NCBI RefSeq assembly: GCF_000282975.1
Contig: NZ_ALJC01000131.1
Coordinates: 1-64,000 of the forward strand
DNA: 64,000 nt
DNA from: Pseudomonas psychrophila HA-4
GTDB taxonomy: Bacteria > Pseudomonadota > Gammaproteobacteria > Pseudomonadales > Pseudomonadaceae
Direction: 5' to 3'
Positions 63,990 through 64,000 of the stretch are shown here, one piece after another. The number at the start of each line of letters is the position of its first letter. Positions within the stretch are counted from its first letter, which is position 1. The position numbers were made by a program, and so were the translations under genes. The notes beneath the pieces were generated by a model. The model worked only from the letters and a program-made list of their open reading frames with translations, ran no database searches and had not been told where the DNA came from.

Positions 63990-64000
63990 TCAAGCGAAGC

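Noticed and set aside
1..64000. CRISPR arrays, insertion sequences, prophage or integrase genes
   Set aside because: No direct-repeat arrays, transposase or integrase motifs were seen on either strand.

Overview
The window is a stretch of a Pseudomonas chromosome. The gene order comEA / wbpM / O-antigen genes / ihfB / rpsA / cmk / tyrA-aroA / hisC / pheA / serC / gyrA / mtnA / mtaD / ubiG / mupP / yciK is the arrangement typical of that genus. The tyrA-aroA fusion, the NAGGN osmoprotectant genes, the GTAGGAGC-type REP elements and the protein sequences agree. I cannot name the species; the REP type points to the P. fluorescens/putida side of the genus rather than P. aeruginosa.

0-14.8 kb: the O-antigen (OSA) locus, all on the minus strand, between ihfB and comEA. 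From the transcription start it reads lapA-like gene, a broken metallo-beta-lactamase-fold gene, rfaH, an exact ops element, rmlA, rmlC, wzy, wzx, two GT4 glycosyltransferases, a PglC-PglD fusion, a DegT aminotransferase, wbpM and comEA. WbpM, the aminotransferase and the two halves of the fusion supply every step needed to make a UDP-2,4-diacetamido-trideoxy sugar (bacillosamine type) and load it on undecaprenyl phosphate. Wzx and Wzy would export and polymerise the unit. The rfaH gene and its ops target sit next to each other, so the locus seems to carry its own antitermination switch. The block from about 3.8 to 10.6 kb is visibly AT-rich, as expected for a transferred serotype cassette. 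No wzz, rmlB or rmlD is present.

14.8-27.4 kb: the minus-strand run gyrA, serC-pheA-hisC-tyrA/aroA-cmk, rpsA, ihfB (amino acid biosynthesis, nucleotide and translation genes, with overlapping GTG starts), plus mtnA. GyrA carries isoleucine at residue 83, the position of the classic fluoroquinolone-resistance change. 27.5-31.1 kb: plus-strand mtaD, ubiG, mupP, yciK. 31.2-39 kb: minus-strand TenA/PqqC-like protein, a GGDEF-EAL signalling protein, an operon of trhO, a DsbA-family protein and an ABC exporter, then bolA and a DUF2059 protein.

39-54.2 kb: fumC, the polyphosphate:AMP phosphotransferase pap, mnmC, a 1608-residue minus-strand protein with leucine-rich repeats and an IpaH-type NEL ubiquitin-ligase domain (Cys1402, Asp1404), and the three-gene NAGGN cluster. 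54.3-64 kb: cysG, serS, crcB, rarA, lolA and ftsK on the minus strand, then aat, bpt and infA on the plus strand. These are ordinary core genes.

Most worth following up: the rfaH/ops-driven, bacillosamine-type O-antigen locus; the NEL-domain giant protein; GyrA Ile83; and the metallo-beta-lactamase-fold gene that has both a frameshift at an A7 run and loss of a metal ligand. No tRNA, rRNA, CRISPR array, insertion sequence or prophage was found.
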